Shown piece by piece: positions 5,706-6,216 of a DNA stretch of 6,216 nucleotides; within the stretch, counting starts at the first letter, position 1; each line of letters starts with the position of its first letter. The notes under the pieces were generated by a model. That model had not been told where the DNA came from. It ran no database searches and saw nothing but the letters and a program-made list of their open reading frames with translations. A program made the translations under genes and the position numbers. Location: assembly GCA_025360945.1 (NCBI GenBank), contig JANYBE010000329.1:1-6216 (forward strand), given 5' to 3'. Source of the DNA: Rhizobacter sp. Its GTDB lineage: Bacteria > Pseudomonadota > Gammaproteobacteria > Burkholderiales > Burkholderiaceae_C.

Positions 5706-6188
5706 ATGGAACGGCCAGTCAGCCCGCCTCTTCGGCTGGGAGGCCTCGCCCGATCGCAGGCGAAGCATGCCTTCGGCCAGACGTGGGCGGCCCGCATCGC
5801 CGCGATTTCGGCAACTCCCACGGGCCATTCAAGAACCGATGCGATGGACCGCGGAGCGGCCTACCTGGCGGCCGCGTCGTCGTTCTTGGAAGCGCGCCGC
5901 GCAGCAGGCACTGAGCCGGATGCCACTGCGTGGAAGGCTTGGGACGAAGCCATGGGAGTCGCCGTCTTGGCGATTCTCGGAGGCAATGCCGACGACTTGC
6001 TGACGCGGCTGTCGCCGGCTGCGATCAGCCCGGTCGAGTCGATTGAAAGCCAGATCCTGGCCGGACACCCGGTGGAAATGACCAACCCGGCGTACGGACG
6101 GGGCGTGTTCGACGCGCGGCGCCGGGCATCAGGCGAGGGCGTGCCGTCGGCTCCGGCAAAGCCGGCTAGCCGGAAGATGCGCCCTTGA
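5706..6188 (+). CDS. Hypothetical protein, unrecognised
   Basis: I do not recognise this protein. From the ATG at 5706 it has 160 residues and is rich in Ala, Arg and Pro. The middle, about residues 25-125, looks like an alpha-helical soluble domain: FGQTWAARIAAIS, then DRGAAYLAAASSFLEARRAA, AWKAWDEAMGVAVLAILGG and DDLLTRLSPAAI. The end (APAKPASRKMRP) is basic and probably disordered. Codon third positions are GC-biased, as in the real genes, and competing frames look like shadows. There is no signal peptide or membrane segment. The start is uncertain. GTG at 5655 and TTG at 5640 are in frame, and a strong GGAGGAAG at 5607-5614 points to a start near 5622, where only GTA is found. It directly follows the Ala/Lys-rich tail and may have been the next gene of that tail's original operon. 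Confidence 0.5.
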   Translation: MERPVSPPLRLGGLARSQAKHAFGQTWAARIAAISATPTGHSRTDAMDRGAAYLAAASSFLEARRAAGTEPDATAWKAWDEAMGVAVLAILGGNADDLLTRLSPAAISPVESIESQILAGHPVEMTNPAYGRGVFDARRRASGEGVPSAPAKPASRKMRP

Positions 6189-6216
6189 GTCGTCGAGTTC
6201 CCGCCGGCGCTTTCGA

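Noticed and set aside
6152..6173. CCGGC-AAA-GCCGG hairpin and the CCGGCTAGCCGG palindrome as a terminator
   Set aside because: They lie inside the coding frame before its stop and no T-run follows, so they are more likely GC-rich chance.

Overview
The window suggests a GC-rich proteobacterium, most likely a beta-proteobacterium of the Burkholderiales type. This is inferred from GC-biased codon third positions, the beta-type insertion in the LeuD-like protein, a Pseudomonas/Burkholderiales-type maleate isomerase, and the kinds of insertion sequence present. It cannot be proven from this sequence alone. All recognisable genes are on the plus strand.

Left part (1-3208): a tight operon of three genes. 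They are the 3' part of a leuC-like large subunit (the 5' end lies outside the window), a leuD-like small subunit, and a major facilitator transporter. Neighbouring genes overlap by four bases (GTGA at 1206-1209, ATGA at 1862-1865), so translational coupling is likely. The usual leucine neighbour leuB does not follow; a permease does. Middle part (3209-4309): a gap of about 350 bases with a candidate sigma-70-like promoter, then a full-length maleate cis-trans isomerase (maiA/nicE type) with both catalytic cysteines. Together these suggest uptake and conversion of maleate or an alkylated maleate such as citraconate. The LeuCD-type hydro-lyase would hydrate the cis double bond, the isomerase would convert it to the trans form, and the permease would import it. 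The substrate is inference.

Right part (4310-6216): a decayed mosaic. It contains the C-terminal third of an M20-family amidohydrolase with a one-base frameshift, then the left end and N-terminal part of an IS6-family insertion sequence with an in-frame stop. Next comes the N-terminal part of an ISKra4-family transposase whose frame runs into an unrelated Ala/Lys-rich tail. Last is an unrecognised open frame of about 160 codons. At least three junctions between unrelated sequences lie within about 1.3 kb, so this side looks like the edge of a rearranged accessory region.

I see no tRNA, rRNA, CRISPR array or convincing intrinsic terminator. The most interesting part is the leuC-leuD-permease-maleate isomerase arrangement. 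No wholly new system is evident.
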